Positions 13,043 to 25,639 of a stretch of 64,000 nt of DNA are shown here, piece by piece. Where the stretch lies: positions 141,790,397-141,854,396 of the forward strand of contig NC_084800.1 of NCBI RefSeq assembly GCF_963169125.1, in the 5' to 3' direction. The translations under genes and the position numbers were made by a program. This DNA is from Humulus lupulus (lineage: Eukaryota > Streptophyta > Magnoliopsida > Rosales > Cannabaceae). The notes below the pieces were generated by a model. The model saw nothing but the letters and a program-made list of their open reading frames with translations. It was not told the DNA's origin and did no database searches. Position 1 is the stretch's first letter; each line of letters begins with the position of its first letter.

Positions 13043-13070
13043 TAGCTAAGTAAAATTCTGAGACGCTACA

Positions 13071-15465
13071 TATGTTTTAAGGGAAAGGTTTCAGGACTAT
13101 GGTCACCGCTTATCTCATCTCTCAAATCTCAAAGGATGATAGAGAAAGGATGTCACACATTCTTAGCAAGCATCACAAATGTGGCACAAGCAACACCACT
13201 AAAGGTTGGAGACGTCCGCATTATAAAGGAATTTACAGAGATATTTCCTGACGACTTACTAGGGTTATCGCTTACTAAGGAAATTGACTTCACAATCAAA
13301 TTAGTACCGAGAACGAAGCCTTTCTCAAAGGCACCATACCAGATGGAAACTACAGAACTCAATGAGTTGAAAACACAGTTGCAAGAAATCTTAGACTTGG
13401 GTTTCATCAGCCCGAGACATTCACCATGGGGAGAACCAGTTCTATTTGTGGAGAAGAAGGATGGAAGCATGCGAATCTGTATCGATTATCGCGAGCTGAA
13501 CAAGGTGACGATTAAGAGCAAGTACCCGCTGCCCCGGATCGACGACTTGTTTGATTAAATCCGAGTGACTGTATTTTCAAAGATTGATCTACGATCCAGT
13601 TATCACCAACTCAAGGTACGGGAAGAGGATATACCAAATACAACTTTTAGAACATGATATGGACATTAAGAGTTCCTAGTTATGTCTTTTGGTCTTACCA
13701 ACGCTCCAGCATCATATATGGACTTAATGAATCGGGTCTTCAAGGATTACTTGGAAAAATTCGCAGTTGTGTTCATTGACGATATTTTAGTGTACTCCAA
13801 GGATGAAGTCGAGCACGAGGAACATTTAAGACTGACCATGCTACGACTAAATGAGCATCAACTTTATGCCAAGTTCAAGAAATGTCAATTTTGGTTATCG
13901 CAAGTAAGGTTCTAGACCATATAGTATGCAAAGATGAAGTTGCAATAGACCTAACTAAGGTGAAGGCTATGAAGGATTTGCCAAGACCTAAGAATGTGTC
14001 AGAAGTCAGAAGTTTTCTCGGACTAGCAGTCTATTATTGGAGATTTGTAGAAGGATTTTCTAAGGTAGCCACTCCGCTTACGAACTTGACCTGGAAATAG
14101 CAAAAGTTCAACTGGATAGATAGATGTCAACAGAGCTTCCAGTTGCTCAAGGATAAATTATGCTCAGCACCAGTACTTTGTGTACCGATACCCAATGACA
14201 AGTTTGTAGTATATTGTAATGTGCCGAAGCAAGGTTTGGGTTGTGTGTTGATGCAGAATGACAAAGTGATAGCCTATGCCTCAAGGAAGCTAAAGGAATA
14301 AGAGCAACGCTATCAACACACGATATTGAGTTGGCAGCGGTGGTCTCCGCATTGAAAATCTGGTGCCACTATCTTTATGGAGAACAGTGTGAGATTTATA
14401 CGGACCACAAGAGCTTAAAGTATTTCTTCACACAGAAAGAGCTCAACATAAGGTAGTGCAGGTGGTTAGAACTAGCAAAGGATTATGACTATGAAATCAT
14501 TTACCACCCAGGAAAGGAAAATGTAGTTGCAGATGCATTAAGTCGGAAGAGTTACGGAAATCTAGCAGCATTATCCGGACTAGAAAAGTTGCTTCAACAA
14601 GAGCTAATTAATGCCAGAATAGAACTAGTCAAGGGTCAACTAGATAACTTGTCCATTCAGTCGATTTTATTAGAAGATATACGAATCAGACAAGGGCATG
14701 ATGACACGTTAGTATCACATATGGGTGCATTCAAAGAAGGCAAGACTACGAATTTCTCCATATCAGGGCAGGGGTTCTTGAGATATAAGGGTCGTGTGTG
14801 CGTGTTGAATGATTATGGAATTAAGATGAAGATTTTAGAAGAGGCACACACTACCCCATACTCGGTTCACCCGGGGTCGACAAAGATGACTCACGACCTT
14901 AAGGCACTACATTCGTGGCCAGGAATGAAGAAAGACGTAGCAGAGTATGTGTCCAAATGCCTTATATGCCAGCAAGTGAAGGTGGAACATCAGCGACCTG
15001 CAGGAATATTGCAACTACTTAGTATAACACAATGGAAGTGGGAAGACATAGCCATGGACTTCATGACAGGATTACCACGAACAAATAAGCAACACGACTC
15101 GGCTTGGGTTATGGAAGATAAACTCACCAAGTCAACTCACTTCCTGCCTGTCAAGACTATGAACACTGCAGTTTATGTTTGAGAAATTGTACGACTGCAT
15201 GGAATCCCTAAGACGATAGTATCCAATAGAGGATCAGTGCTTACATCGAGATTTTGGGGAAGCTTGCAGCAAGCCATGGGTACCAAGCTAAGTCTCAGTA
15301 CGACATTTCACCCTTAAATCGATGATCAGTGTGAGGTACCATACAAATTTTAGAAGATATGTTGCACACTTGTGTACTAGACTTTGGAGGATCGTGGAGT
15401 AAGTATTTTCCACTTATAGAGTTCTCGTACTATAATAGTTACCAGGAAATGATCGGTATGGCACC
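13071..15465 (+). pseudogene. RT, RNase H and integrase of element A, broken
   Basis: This continues A after insertion B. Visible in order: [16 protein letters not shown] at about 13088; RT fingers/palm ([44 protein letters not shown]); [32 protein letters not shown]; and the catalytic [10 protein letters not shown] (about 13776). The connection and RNase H follow ([34 protein letters not shown]). The integrase zinc domain (HPGSTKMTHDL, CLICQQVK) and core (WEDIAMDFMTGLP) come next; the second Asp is Asn in [14 protein letters not shown]. At least six frame changes or stops. It halts at the codons for M-A-P, where C is inserted, and resumes at 43419 with Y-E-L-L-Y-G-R-K-C. Confidence 0.92.
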
Positions 15466-15670
15466 TGTAGATGCTCAAAATTCCACGCTGATGAAAGACT
15501 CAATGTACGTGCTTAGGACCCATGTCCGTAGGTGTGTATTGGGAAATCTTGACAAACGTATCCCCGGTAAGTGTGTCACCCAGGGCCTCGCAAGGGATCG
15601 CCTCGCCACGCCTCGCCATGCTCCTCGCCCACAAGCGTCTCACGCTAAGAGGAGTCCCACGTAAGGAGGC

Positions 15671-15990
15671 GCCTCGCGAGACGGTGTCTCGCCCACACCT
15701 CAGCCGCACGCACCCAAGGCCCAGCACAAGGGGCCTCGCGAGATGATGTCTCGCTCACACCTTAGCCGCGTGCACCCAAGGGCCAACACCAGGGGCCTCG
15801 TGAGACGGTGTCTCGCCCACACCTCGGCCACGCGCACCCAAGGCCCAGCACCAAGGGCCTCATGAAACGGTGTCTCGCCCACACCTCGGCCGCGCACCCC
15901 AGGGGCCTCGCGAGACGGTGTCTTGCCCACACCTCGGTGATGCGCACAAGGCCCCGTGCCATGGGCCTCGCGAGACAATTCTCACCCCCG
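15671..15990. repeat. 62-bp GC-rich tandem repeat in C 5' LTR
   Basis: Units start near 15671, 15733, 15795, 15857, 15905 and 15965. Most are spaced 62 bp and one is shortened to 48. The core GCGAGACGGTGTCTCGC is a perfect 7-bp inverted repeat around GGT. Long overlapping open frames on both strands here come from the repeat and are not taken as genes. Confidence 0.93.
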
Positions 15991-16384
15991 CCTACAAGCG
16001 CCGCATACCAACGACCCAAGTGCTCCTTCTCGCAGCTCACCCAGGCCAGCGCCTCATGCGCCCAAGGCATCCCAGGTGGCCTCGCACCTGACACCTCAAG
16101 GCAGTGTGTCCTATGAGGACCTATAGAAGCTCCAACATTTAGAGGTAAAGGCCCAAGTATAATTCAAAAGGATCGTATTAGTACACTCTTGTACGGTGTA
16201 CGACCTTTAAGACCCTGTATGTCTGATATGGATATTCATGCCAGACAAGTAGTGGGAGTACTAGGAGAGGGGACATGGCATGTATGTCTCTAGTCAGATG
16301 TCAGAGTTGACACCACCACTGCTTGCGCTACTACACCTGGCGCCACTCCGCTGACATTCGTATGAAATAAGTAGTGGAGACATC

Positions 16385-18226
16385 TGTTGGGGTGTTATTC
16401 CCTAATTAAAACCCAAATTCTTTGAAATCTTATTTTATTATCAATAAAAGAATAGAATTTTGACTTGGTTAATCACTTTGCTTACATGTTTTATTTTCAT
16501 GATTATTTGTTTAATATAAACTTCTATTAAATCCCGAGCAATAGCTAATCTTATTTATAGTGACGTAATCACAGTGGAATACATTTATGATTATATGTCC
16601 AAAATAAGTTAGTCCTAAGATTAATCAGTGCATAGGATTTACACTGACTTGCCAATCTACGATATGATCTACTTACACATTACAGTGTTATGTTCTTTCC
16701 AGAACATTAGCAAAGTAGATAAGATCGGATGTATTTGTTACATCGGACAAGCCCAATATTGACAGTTGATAAGATAAGTAAACATGCCGTTATTATCTAG
16801 TCTATTCATATCATATAGTTGACCATAGGTCAATTCAATCTCAATCCTGAGTGGTTAGTATTCTAACTGATTGTATTATTTGAGTTCTTTGACTTGTTCG
16901 TTACCAGCTTACCATACGGACTAGCCCATACTTACATCTTGGGAACTCGGTAGTATAATTGAGTGGGAGTGTTAATCATAGATATGAACATCTATAGCTT
17001 CTGATGAAGAAGTGAAACGATGGTTTCCTTTTAGTTTGGTTCAAGGTGTTAAATGATAGAGATCTCATTTCAGTAATTAAATTATTTTACTGAAATATCA
17101 TTTACAAGGAACTAAGTGTTTTAAGGATAAAATACAATGAGGGATAAAACGATATCTTAGTCCTATCTCATTGTAAACCGTCTATAGAGGATTGAGTGAG
17201 AATTATGGTTATAACAATGGATAATTAATAGCGTATCTATATTTGTTATAGAGCGTTCTATGAATTCAAGAGTGCAATTTCGAGTCTATAGTGGAGTCAC
17301 GAGGAATTAATAAGTTTGTAAATTTATTTGTTAGATTTATGATAACTTATTGGAGCTTGATTTCATAGGCCCATGGTCCCCATTGTACCTTGGATAAAAT
17401 CATCTAGATAGTCTCAATTAATTGGTTTAATCATCAATTAGAATTATCAAAGTTGACCAGGTCAATTTTGGATAGTTTCACAGAGTTGTGTAATTTTGAG
17501 AAAAAAAGAGAAATTATGGCAAATTTACTAATTAAGATAAATTGGTATCTAAATTAATAAATAAGTTTAAATCAATGTTCAAATTATAAATAATTAATTT
17601 AATAAAGGATTTAAATAATTATTTAATTAATTAAATCAATAGAAAATAATACAGGCCTTGATTTTAAGTCCAATGGGCTTATAATCAAATGTGAAATTTC
17701 ACAGGCCTAAAGCCCATGATAATTTCGACCTAGGGCTTGAAAATGGCTATTATTTTATTGATTTTTTAATTAAATTAAATGACCTAATTGAGTCTATAAA
17801 AGGAGTGCTTAGAGAGAAGTCAAAACATAAGTTTAATCACTGGTTTTCTGATAGTTTTAGATTCTCTCTAAACATAAGTCCTTTTCTAAGCCTCTTTGTT
17901 ATTTTCTCTTCTTCTCTCTATATCTATCTCATGTGTTGAGAATTGCCCACACTAGTCTAGGTGATTTTAAGGATACATTGGAAGATTGTGATGAAAATAG
18001 AAGATCGGTTCAGTTTCTTGATAATACTCTGCAACAGAGAGGATACAAGAGTTAGAGAAACTGAAGGAAGGACTATTTCATTCCGCTGCGTATACTGTAA
18101 GTATTCTATTATGTTTTTCTCTTTGAATTCAATTTTAGAAACATGTTTTAGGCTATCTCGTATTAATTTGTTTCATATTAGATATACATGAAAATAAATA
18201 AAGATCCTGTATAAGCTAATCCAACA
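16385..18226 (+). mobile_element. S1: copia-type solo LTR in the C 5' LTR
   Basis: The 1842-bp unit begins TGTTGGGG and ends ATCCAACA, with TGTTGG/CCAACA terminal inverted repeats. It is flanked by a perfect duplication ACATC (16380-16384 and 18227-18231). It has a TATA box TATAAAAG at 17795-17802 and no coding domain. The terminal sequence is in Ty1/copia style; the orientation is taken from the TATA box. The 60-80 aa open frames at 17691-18191 lie in its transcribed LTR part and show no domain. Confidence 0.9.
17795..17802 (+). promoter_or_regulatory. TATA box in solo LTR S1
   Basis: TATAAAAG in an AT-rich stretch about 430 bp before the LTR end, the usual place for a copia promoter. Function inferred. 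Confidence 0.5.
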
Positions 18227-18354
18227 ACATCTTCATGGTATTTGGCCACGTACTGGAGCCAACACCACTACCCTTGAGACCATTCCCCTGATAGTGTACT
18301 TGTGTACCACCTGGTCCCTTGGACCACAATGTATCAAGGGCCATTAGAGCCCAC

Positions 18355-18362
18355 TATAAAAG
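18355..18362 (+). promoter_or_regulatory. TATA box in 5' LTR of C
   Basis: TATAAAAG about 200 bp before the LTR end, conserved at 43211-43218 in the 3' LTR. Promoter role inferred. Confidence 0.5.
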
Positions 18363-18562
18363 GAACCCCACTTCCACGTGGAAAGGGGTTGGAAAAAACA
18401 CTGTAGCATCATACCATAAGAAATACAAGTTCCTTTCACCATTTTCTTTCGGCAACTATTCTTTAAGTTTCTGTTTAGATTTTTGGAAGTTTTTCATTGA
18501 TAAGCTCCATATTTCAATTTTTCTAACTTAACTTCATTGACGAGTTCTCACCGTCAATAGTT

Positions 18563-18580
18563 TGGCTCCGTCTGTGGGAA
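18563..18580 (+). other. Primer-binding site of element C
   Basis: TGGCTCCGTCTGTGGGAA starts three bases after the LTR end. It resembles the TGGCGCCGTCTGTGGG form seen in Tat/Ogre elements, generally assigned to tRNA-Arg. The tRNA partner is inferred. Confidence 0.7.
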
Positions 18581-18628
18581 GAATAGGTAGCAAGCCACTG
18601 TTCTTGCATCGATTACGATAAGAAAAAG

Positions 18629-21600
18629 ATGTCGCGATGTTCGGAACGATTAAGAGAGCTGCGAGAGGATGAGGTCCATCCTGACGGAGGTCAGCTAAAA
18701 GCATCTATGAGGGATTGTCCTCCACCTGCAAACATGGAGGCCCCAAAGGAGCCTGAGGTCCATGGAGATGAAAGGGAGGCCTCATTCCCGACGGTCCCAC
18801 TTTAGGAGAATCGTCCAAGGCCAGCAGCTGCCTCTGCAAGGGGCGTCGGTGAGTTCCTGCCTCCAAGGCCGCCTTAGGTGCCAAACTCTAGTCGGCAGGA
18901 TCCAGACCCAACGACGCGCAGGCCTGACAAGCACCCTCGGGTCCACTCCGTGAGCTCGAGTTCTAAATCTCGATTCTATGAAGACGAGATACGGGAACTT
19001 CATCGTAAGAATCAGAGGCTAGAAACCACCCTAGAAAACATGCAAGAGGTGCTAAATGGCCTGTTGTAAGGGAGATCAAACGTGACACTCCCTAAGCGGA
19101 AAGAGAGAGGCCAGGAAGGGGTAGAAACAACCATCCCAGTAGACGACGAAAGGACCCGACTCTCCACTAGTAACACCCCCTGGAAAAAGCAGCACGAATG
19201 TCCCGGACCACCGAAGCAACCCCAGGGGCCAGAGCCAAAGACCAACGCTGCCCCTTGTAACGATGTCGAGGTCACCTCAAGGAGAACACCCTCAGATTTA
19301 CGAGAAGAACTCAACAAAAAGAGGGTGGGTAAAAGGACCACGCCTCCTATGGCGCCCCGAGAAGGCAAAGGAAAGGGGGATCCTAACCCATCCACGTTGA
19401 GAGACTCTTTGAACAAGAGGAGGCAAGACCTAGACATAGAAATGAGGAGCCTATGAAGCAAAATCATCACTGCCTCCGGAGGTCAAGCCTTTGAAGATGA
19501 GTTCGACCATGTGTAACGCCCTACTTCCTTAGAGTCGTTACTAAGTGAGTTTAAAAATGTTCTTTTAACTCGCTAATCGAGGTTTCAAGATAAACGTGTA
19601 ATTAAATCATAAACAGAGTCATAAACTTTGAAAATAATTCCATTTACTGAAATTCATAAAGCAATTTACATTTGGGATCCCAAAATGCTGTTTATAAATA
19701 TCTACAACTAAAAATATATTTAAAGTCGACTAAACGAAAAAATAGGATTCTTTACAAACAACTTCCATAAATACCCCTGACCGTGGCAGCCAGGCAGACT
19801 AGACATGTACGCGTCGCGTCACGCTCTCCATACTCATGGTCGGTTGACTTTCTCCTTGCCCTTACCTGCACCACAGAGCACCCGTGAGTCGAAGCCCAGC
19901 AAGAAAACTCCACATAAACAGATAACATACGCATATGAACCATTTAACATATAACCAATTTGTCCATAAACTAAACACATACGACCATGCCGTCTCAGGT
20001 GTTTTACCAGGCCCTGAGTTGCGGTCTACACCATAAGGATATCCTAGGTATCCTTTAGGGTCTTACCCTGGCAACTCGCACTCCACGTGCTAAATGTTGC
20101 TCCCGACCCCTTGCCGTTCTTGGCCTTCGCCGTTCCTAGCCCTAGCCGATCATTCACATATATGCATACACATCATAATTTAAACATATACTAACACATT
20201 AAATGGGCTACACCCAACACATAATCATATAGGGTCGTGCCCTGCTCTATGGGTACAACAGTTCTCTTACCTGTGTCCTGAGCTTCTTGAGCACTGAATC
20301 CTCGAGCACGGTCCTCTAATCTGAGCCTCTCCGAGAACCTAGTCACAACACACAAATAGCATCCCCATTACTAACCAATTCAAAAGCATCTCCCAGAACC
20401 AAACCCGAGCCCTTGGGACCTCCTGGAACCCCACACAAAGTGGCGGAAGCATCCCCCGAGCCCCCTGGGCAAAAGCCTAAAAACCACAATTTCCCCCTGC
20501 CCAGAAATAGCCTAGCGCCGCGGCGCCCTCCAATGAGGACCGTAGCGCCCAGAAGGGCTCCCTTCCCCTAAAGCTGCCTAGCGCCGCGGCGCAGAAGAAC
20601 AGGGCCGCGACGCGTCTTCGCAAACCCAGAAATCTTGGTTTCTCCCAACATTTTTCCCGAGCCAACACTCCCAAACCAACACTAATGGATACCTAAGTCC
20701 CAAATTCAATTCAAAACCCCCAAATAAACCATCTAACAACCCAAGAACATCATCAACCAGCTCAAACACACAATCAAACCTACAATTCATAATTTGGTTT
20801 AAAACTTCAGAAACTTAAACCAAGCCTTTCAAAACTTAACCCTCCCTTTAAAAATCTTAAACCATACCAGATAAAGACTTTCAAATAAGCATGGAATTCA
20901 TACCTCAAGATGGAATTCGACCTTGAGCCACCACCAAATCCACTTCCAAGCTTGACACCCTTTGATTCTCTAGCTGAATTCTACAATTGCTAAGCCAAAA
21001 CCCAACTTTCAATATTCAACCTAACCTCCAAAATCAAACTTGCAAAAAACTAAAATTGAGAGATGATGCCTTACCTCTGGACAAATCTTGGCCTAAGCTT
21101 GACTCTAGCTGCCCCAAACTCAGCTTTGAACTCCTTCTTTGATCCCAAGAAACTCAGCTCCAATCTCAGCCCTAGACCCCTTCTTCCTATCCTTCTCAAA
21201 CATTCAACAGAATTCTTGAATTTGTCTAAGTGTAGAAAAACGTGAATGACTATCCTTCAGCCAAGGTTATCCCTTCCTAAAGCCTAATTACCCAACTACC
21301 CTCATTTCTATTTTAGTCTCTAACTTACCCTCACGGCACTTTAGTCCTTTCCTTAATCCCTTGCAAAAATACCACTTTCACACTTAAAGTAACTATCCTC
21401 AAGAGTTACCTATAGTTACCCCAGTTACTAAAATCTCATTAACCATGAATTAAAAGTCCCCAACTAAATTTATAGTAATTCCCGAGATACCCCGAGACTC
21501 CTCACGAGCCGGGTATAAAATCCCATTGTGACTTTAAGTGGAATAGCTCTCTAGGACCGTCCCGGAATGTGCATCACACAAATATATCACCATTATATCG

Positions 21601-22492
21601 AAAATATCACATATATTACATTTATGCCCTCAACGGGCTAAAATTACCAATTTTCCCCTAACAACCAAATGCATATTCATTTCACCTAAACATGCATTCT
21701 AACCACATATTCATTAAATTCACATAAATTAATACAGTATAACAATTATTTCCCTCCTAGCACACTAATTAAGCCTCCAAGCCTTATTAGCAAATTTAGG
21801 TCACTACACCATGAGTCACCCTTCATCATGGAGATCCAAGCCATCCGGCTTCTGGCCAACTTCAAAGAGCCCCATATGACCCCATATGAAGGAAGCACAG
21901 ATCCGAAATATTATCTGGATGCATTTAACGACCTGATGAAGCTGAGGGGAATTAGTAGCGGGGCCAAATGTCATTGCTTCCCTGTCACATTGAAAGGGCA
22001 TGCATACAAATGGTTTAAAAGACTTAGACCAGGGGCCATCAGATCTTGGCAACAGTTTTAAGATGAATTCCTCCAGCAACACCACGCCGTGAGGGACTGC
22101 ACGATGCCAAGTACCAGCCTCGCTAACGTGAAGCAAGGAGAAAACGAAAGTCTAAAGAGCTACATTCACATGTTTAATATGGAGGCAGCCAAAGTGGGGA
22201 GCTTGACCCGTAGAGAGCTGAAAATAGCCATCACAGCCGGAGTGCGCCTAGGAAGCAAGTTATGGGATAACGTGCTCAAGAGGGAGGTCACAGATTTGGA
22301 TGAATTCTACGAGCGAGCACAGAAATATATTCGTGTGGAAGATGCTCACGAAATCCCCAAGGCTGGAAAAGGCCGGTCACCACCAAAATCCTCAATTCGA
22401 GAAAATCATAGTGGCACAAAGAAGAAGAAGGTCTATGAGAGAACGAGAGATGATCGACCTCGGAAGCATCAGCGTTCTGATGAGCACAGATA
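18629..22492 (+). pseudogene. gag of element C, split by solo LTR D and broken
   Basis: Frame 18629-19511 starts at MSRCSERLRELREDEV. It is hydrophilic, with a short helical segment (YEDEIRELHRKNQRLETTL) that may be coiled coil, and has stops at about 18803, 18875, 19067 and 19454. After solo LTR D it resumes at 21814 in phase (F-D-H then E-S-P-F-I-M). The Retrotrans_gag domain follows: EPHMTPYEGSTDPKYYLDAF, FPVTLKGHAYKWFKRL, and SLANVKQGENESLKSYIHMF. One stop (at about 22060, Lys to stop) splits this domain. The C-terminal part is Lys/Arg-rich. This is the gag type of Tat elements. Confidence 0.88.
19512..21808 (-). mobile_element. D: gypsy solo LTR in gag of C
   Basis: A 2297-bp unit flanked by a perfect duplication CCATG (19507-19511 and 21809-21813). 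On the minus strand it begins TGTAGTGACCTAAATTTGC and ends GGGCGTTACA, matching the LTRs of element E. It includes the GC-rich module (20508-20625), the conserved GCAGGTAAGG block (about 19855-19905) and TTGGGATCCCAA (19672-19683). No internal region, so it is a solo LTR. No gene in it. Confidence 0.92.
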
Positions 22493-22586
22493 GGGCCCCT
22501 ACACATTTTATACTGACCTCACACATGCGAGATAGCATATTTTCGTTACGAACGAAAACCAAGTCCATTTCAGAAGGCCCCCACCA

Positions 22587-23594
22587 ATGAAAAAATACCG
22601 CTCTAAAAGAGACCCCATCAAATATTGCCAGTATCACAAAGATATCGGCCACACCACCACGGAATGCAACCATTTGAAGGTGGAAATCGAGGAGCTCATC
22701 TGCAAGGGACATTTGGGTAGATATGTCCGCAAGGAGAACCAAAGGCTAGAAGAAGGAGCATCCTCGCCGCAGGCGCGAGAGGTGGCCCCATAAGTACAAG
22801 GAGAGGTCAGGACCATCTTTGGAGGACCAGGATTCAGGGGAGAATCAAGGAAGGGATGAGGTAGATATGCCAGGGAGGTTAGACGAAGTCCACCTCCATG
22901 CGTCTTAAGTCTGGAGCAACGCTCCCCGGACAGTTTTAACGGTGAAAATGACTCAATAACCTTCACTGAGGAAGACGCCCGGGGTGTACATTTCCCCCAT
23001 AATGACCCCATAGTGTTGACTGTCTAGCTTGCTAACATGAGGGTGCATCGGGTCTTGGTGGATAACGGAAGCTCTGTAGACATCTTATATAACCTAGCTC
23101 TGGAGAAGATGGGACTAAACATCCGACACCTAAAGCCTTGCAGTACTTATTTGTATGGATTTATGGGAGATTTGATACAGCCCCTAGGGGCAATCGAGTT
23201 AGCCCTTACTATGGGAGAACAACCCAGACAAACCACCTTAATGGCAAACTTTGTTGTGGTAGATTGCGCCTCAGCCTTAAATGCGATATTTGGGAAACCT
23301 TCGCTAAGGGAATTGAAGGAGATAACTTATGTATACCACTTAGCTATGAAATTCCCAACTCCTGAGGGAATAGCATGCATGAAAGCAAAGCAGAAGGAAG
23401 CGAGAGAATGTTATAACACATCCCTCCGCACTACCACAAAGCGATCAACGCCTACGGAAATGGTTGTGCATGAAGGCGTGAACCCACACGAATTAGACCC
23501 ACGAGTCACAGAAGAGCCCAGAGCTGAACTAGTAGAGGAGTTGGAGGAAGTAACGGTCATGAATGAGCTGTTGAGAAATTTGAAGGAAGGATAA
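22587..23594 (+). pseudogene. gag C-terminal knuckle and protease of element C
   Basis: 22587-22793 encodes the Tat-type knuckle (YCQYHKDIGHTTTEC) with NHLKVEIEELI. Then come stops, and GVHFPHNDPIVLTV leads into the protease frame at 23037: RVHRVLVDNGSSVDILY with the catalytic DNGSS, then LMANFVVVDCASALNAIFGK. The usual wording in this position is D-N/S-G-S-S. The frame ends at a stop at 23592 after an acidic linker. It lies between gag and RT as in other gypsy elements. Confidence 0.87.
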
Positions 23595-23609
23595 AACCTT
23601 GTAGGTGAC

Positions 23610-25040
23610 ATGAAGGAGAAGCTAGTAGAGTTCTTGAAAGCAAACCTCAACATATTCGCCTGGATTCATGAGGATATGGTAGGGATAGACCCAGCGGTCA
23701 TGTGCCACCATCTGAACATCGACCCAAAAGCAAGGCTGGTGAGGCAGAAAAGGAGAGCGTTGGACCCAGAGAGATACGCGGCCCTGAAAGAGGAGGTTGA
23801 CAAGTTGAAGGCGAACAGGTTCATCCGAGAGGCATTTTACCCACTATGGGTATCAAACCCAGTGCTAGTCCCGAAGCCCAATGGAAAATGGAGGACTTGT
23901 GTGGATTTTACTAGCCTCAATAAGGCCTGCCCTAAGGACAGCTTCGCGCTTCCTAGGATAGACCAGTTAGTAAATGCCATAGCAGGGCATGAGCTACTTA
24001 GCTTCATGGGTGCATATTCTGGGACAATCAAATACCCATGAACCCGGCTGATGAAGAGCACACTTTGTTCATAACAGACAAGGGTCTATACTGCTATAAA
24101 GTGATGCCCTTTGTTTAAAAAATGCAGGTGCCACTTATCAAAGGCTGGTGAACAAAATGTTTGCAAATCAAATAGGAAGGAACATGGAAGTATACGTGGA
24201 CGATATGTTGGTGAAGACAAAGAAGGCAGGGGAGCTCACCAATGATCTCAGTGAAATGTTCAACACCCTTCAAAAGTTTAGAATGAAGCTGAATCCACTC
24301 AAAAGCACCTTCAGAGTTTCGTCAGGAAAGTTCCTGGGTTTCATGGAGAATTCCCGAGGTATCGAGGCTAATCCTGAAAAAATCAAGGCCTTGCTAGAAA
24401 TGAGCACACCACGAAGCAAAAAGGAGGTGCAATGCTTAACAGGGAGAGTAGCAGCCCTCAATAGGTTCATCTCCAGATCTACTGACAAATGCCTCCCTTT
24501 CTTCAACATCCTAAAAGGGAACAAAAAGTTAGCTTGGGATGATGAATGCCAGGATGCCTTCACCAAACTAAAGGAACACCTTGGAAGACCACCCCTTTTA
24601 GCTAAGCCAGAAAAAGGGGAAAAGTTGTATTTGTGTCTAGCTGTATCAGAGCATGCCATAAGCGCCGCCTTGGTCAAGGGGGAAAAGAAGCACCAGCAGC
24701 CTGTGTACTATGTGAGTAAACGGATGATAGACGCAAAAGCTTGGTAGCCAGAAATAGATAAGTTAGCATATGCCCTGATAGTGGCTTCTCGTAAGTTGAG
24801 GCCCTATTTTCATGCTCATTCTATTGAGGTGCTCAGAAACACCCCCCTACGTCAAGTCTTGCACAAGCCGGAGACTTCGGGAAGGTTGTTAAAATGGTCG
24901 ATTGAATTGAGTCAGTTTGACATCACTTACAACCCAAGGTCCTCAATCAACGGGTAGGTACTTGTAGATTTTATAGTCGAGTTTGAATACCAACCCCATG
25001 AGGAGGGGAAAATAGAAGAGAATGAACCGGCGCGTGAAGA
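23610..25040 (+). pseudogene. Reverse transcriptase and RNase H of element C, broken
   Basis: RT begins with FLKANLNIFAWIHEDMVGID and continues with RRALDPERYAALKEEVDKL, WVSNPVLVPKPNGKWRTCVD and CPKDSFALPRIDQLV. After a frame break at about 24020-24145 it has the catalytic VYVDDMLVKTK (24192) and GIEANPEKIKALLEM. RNase H follows: LYLCLAVSEHAISAALV and PVYYVSKRM (24620-24730), then a stop in place of the usual Gln after DAKAW, and KLAYALIVASRKLRPYF. Sequence wording is of Tat-lineage pol. At least three stops and one frame change. Confidence 0.9.
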
Positions 25041-25440
25041 GGAAAGGCACCCTGATGAATGGAGCCTCCATGTAGATGGGGTGTGTAACGAAGGGGGAGC
25101 CAGCGCAGACATAGTGATGAGGGGACCTGAAGGGCACAAGATGTATTGTGCCTTGAGGTTTGGATCGAAGCTTCCAATAATGAGGCAGAATATGAGGCGT
25201 TGTTTGCTGGCATGCGGCTAACTAAGGAGTTAAAGGTTACCCACTTACATGTCTTTAGTGACTCACAGCTGGTAGTGTTTCAGGTGAAGGGCGAATACAA
25301 AGCTAGGGATCCAAAAATTGCTGCATACCTCACCAACGTGAAGGCGTATTTGGATCAGTTCGAAAAATACACTACAGAACAGATCCCAAGGGAGCAGAAC
25401 ATAAACGAAAATGCACTCGCGAAACTCGCCTCCACACGAG
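25041..25440 (+). pseudogene. Second (archaeal-type) RNase H of element C
   Basis: WSLHVDGVCNEGGASADIVM at about 25060 is followed, after a one-base frame change near 25160, by ASNNEAEYEALFAGMRLTKE, VFSDSQLVVFQVKGEY and EQNINENALAKLAS. The Asp, Glu and Asp positions of an RNase H fold can be placed (VDG, NNEAEYEA, SDSQL). A second RNase H between the normal one and integrase is a known trait of the Tat lineage and supports the classification. Frameshifted, so not functional as it stands. Confidence 0.85.
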
Positions 25441-25639
25441 ACAAAGACATGCTTGGGTCCATACCAGTCAAATATCTCCCCAAGCCAAGCATAACAGAAG
25501 AAAGGATCAACATGGTCAATGGCATTGAGGAGTCGTGGTTTGCACCCATTGTGAGGTACTTAAATGACGAGACCTTGCCTTTGGACAAAAAAGAGGCCCA
25601 CAAACTGACTTACAAAGCCACCAAGTACACTCTAGTAGA

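Larger units (their letters stand above)
4449..13070 (-). mobile_element. Element B: chromovirus of the same family as A, inserted antisense
   Basis: The element runs right to left. Its 5' LTR is at 10979-13070, the primer site at 10965-10976, gag at about 9000-10160, pol at about 6300-9000, and a truncated 3' LTR at 4449-6300. The LTR begins TGTAGCGTCTC on the minus strand, as in A. It interrupts the A frame between protease and RT: ...CAGAAAC on the left and TATGTTTT on the right join into the expected Q-K-L-C-F reading. No 5-bp target duplication is visible. The integrase C-terminus, chromodomain and the first part of the 3' LTR are deleted. Confidence 0.9.
10979..13070 (-). repeat. 5' LTR of element B
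   Basis: It runs from TGTAGCGTCTC (minus strand, at 13070) to GTGTTACA (at 10979), about 2.1 kb. It contains the antisense TATA box at 12217-12223, the GATATATCG motifs (about 12410-12530) and a large CTA/TAG microsatellite at its start (12921-13042) that explains its extra length compared with the A LTR. Confidence 0.92.
15466..18559 (+). repeat. 5' LTR of element C, split by a solo LTR
   Basis: 15466-16384 and 18232-18559 match the 3' LTR at 42100-43413 by eye. The middle is solo LTR S1. The terminal CA is mutated to TA. It holds a GC-rich 62-bp tandem repeat and a TATA box (TATAAAAG) at 18355-18362. Confidence 0.92.

Noticed and set aside
15500..16116. Several overlapping 70-110 codon open frames on both strands
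   Set aside because: They come from the 62-bp GC-rich repeat of the C LTR, recur in the other LTR at 42134-42865, and resemble no protein.
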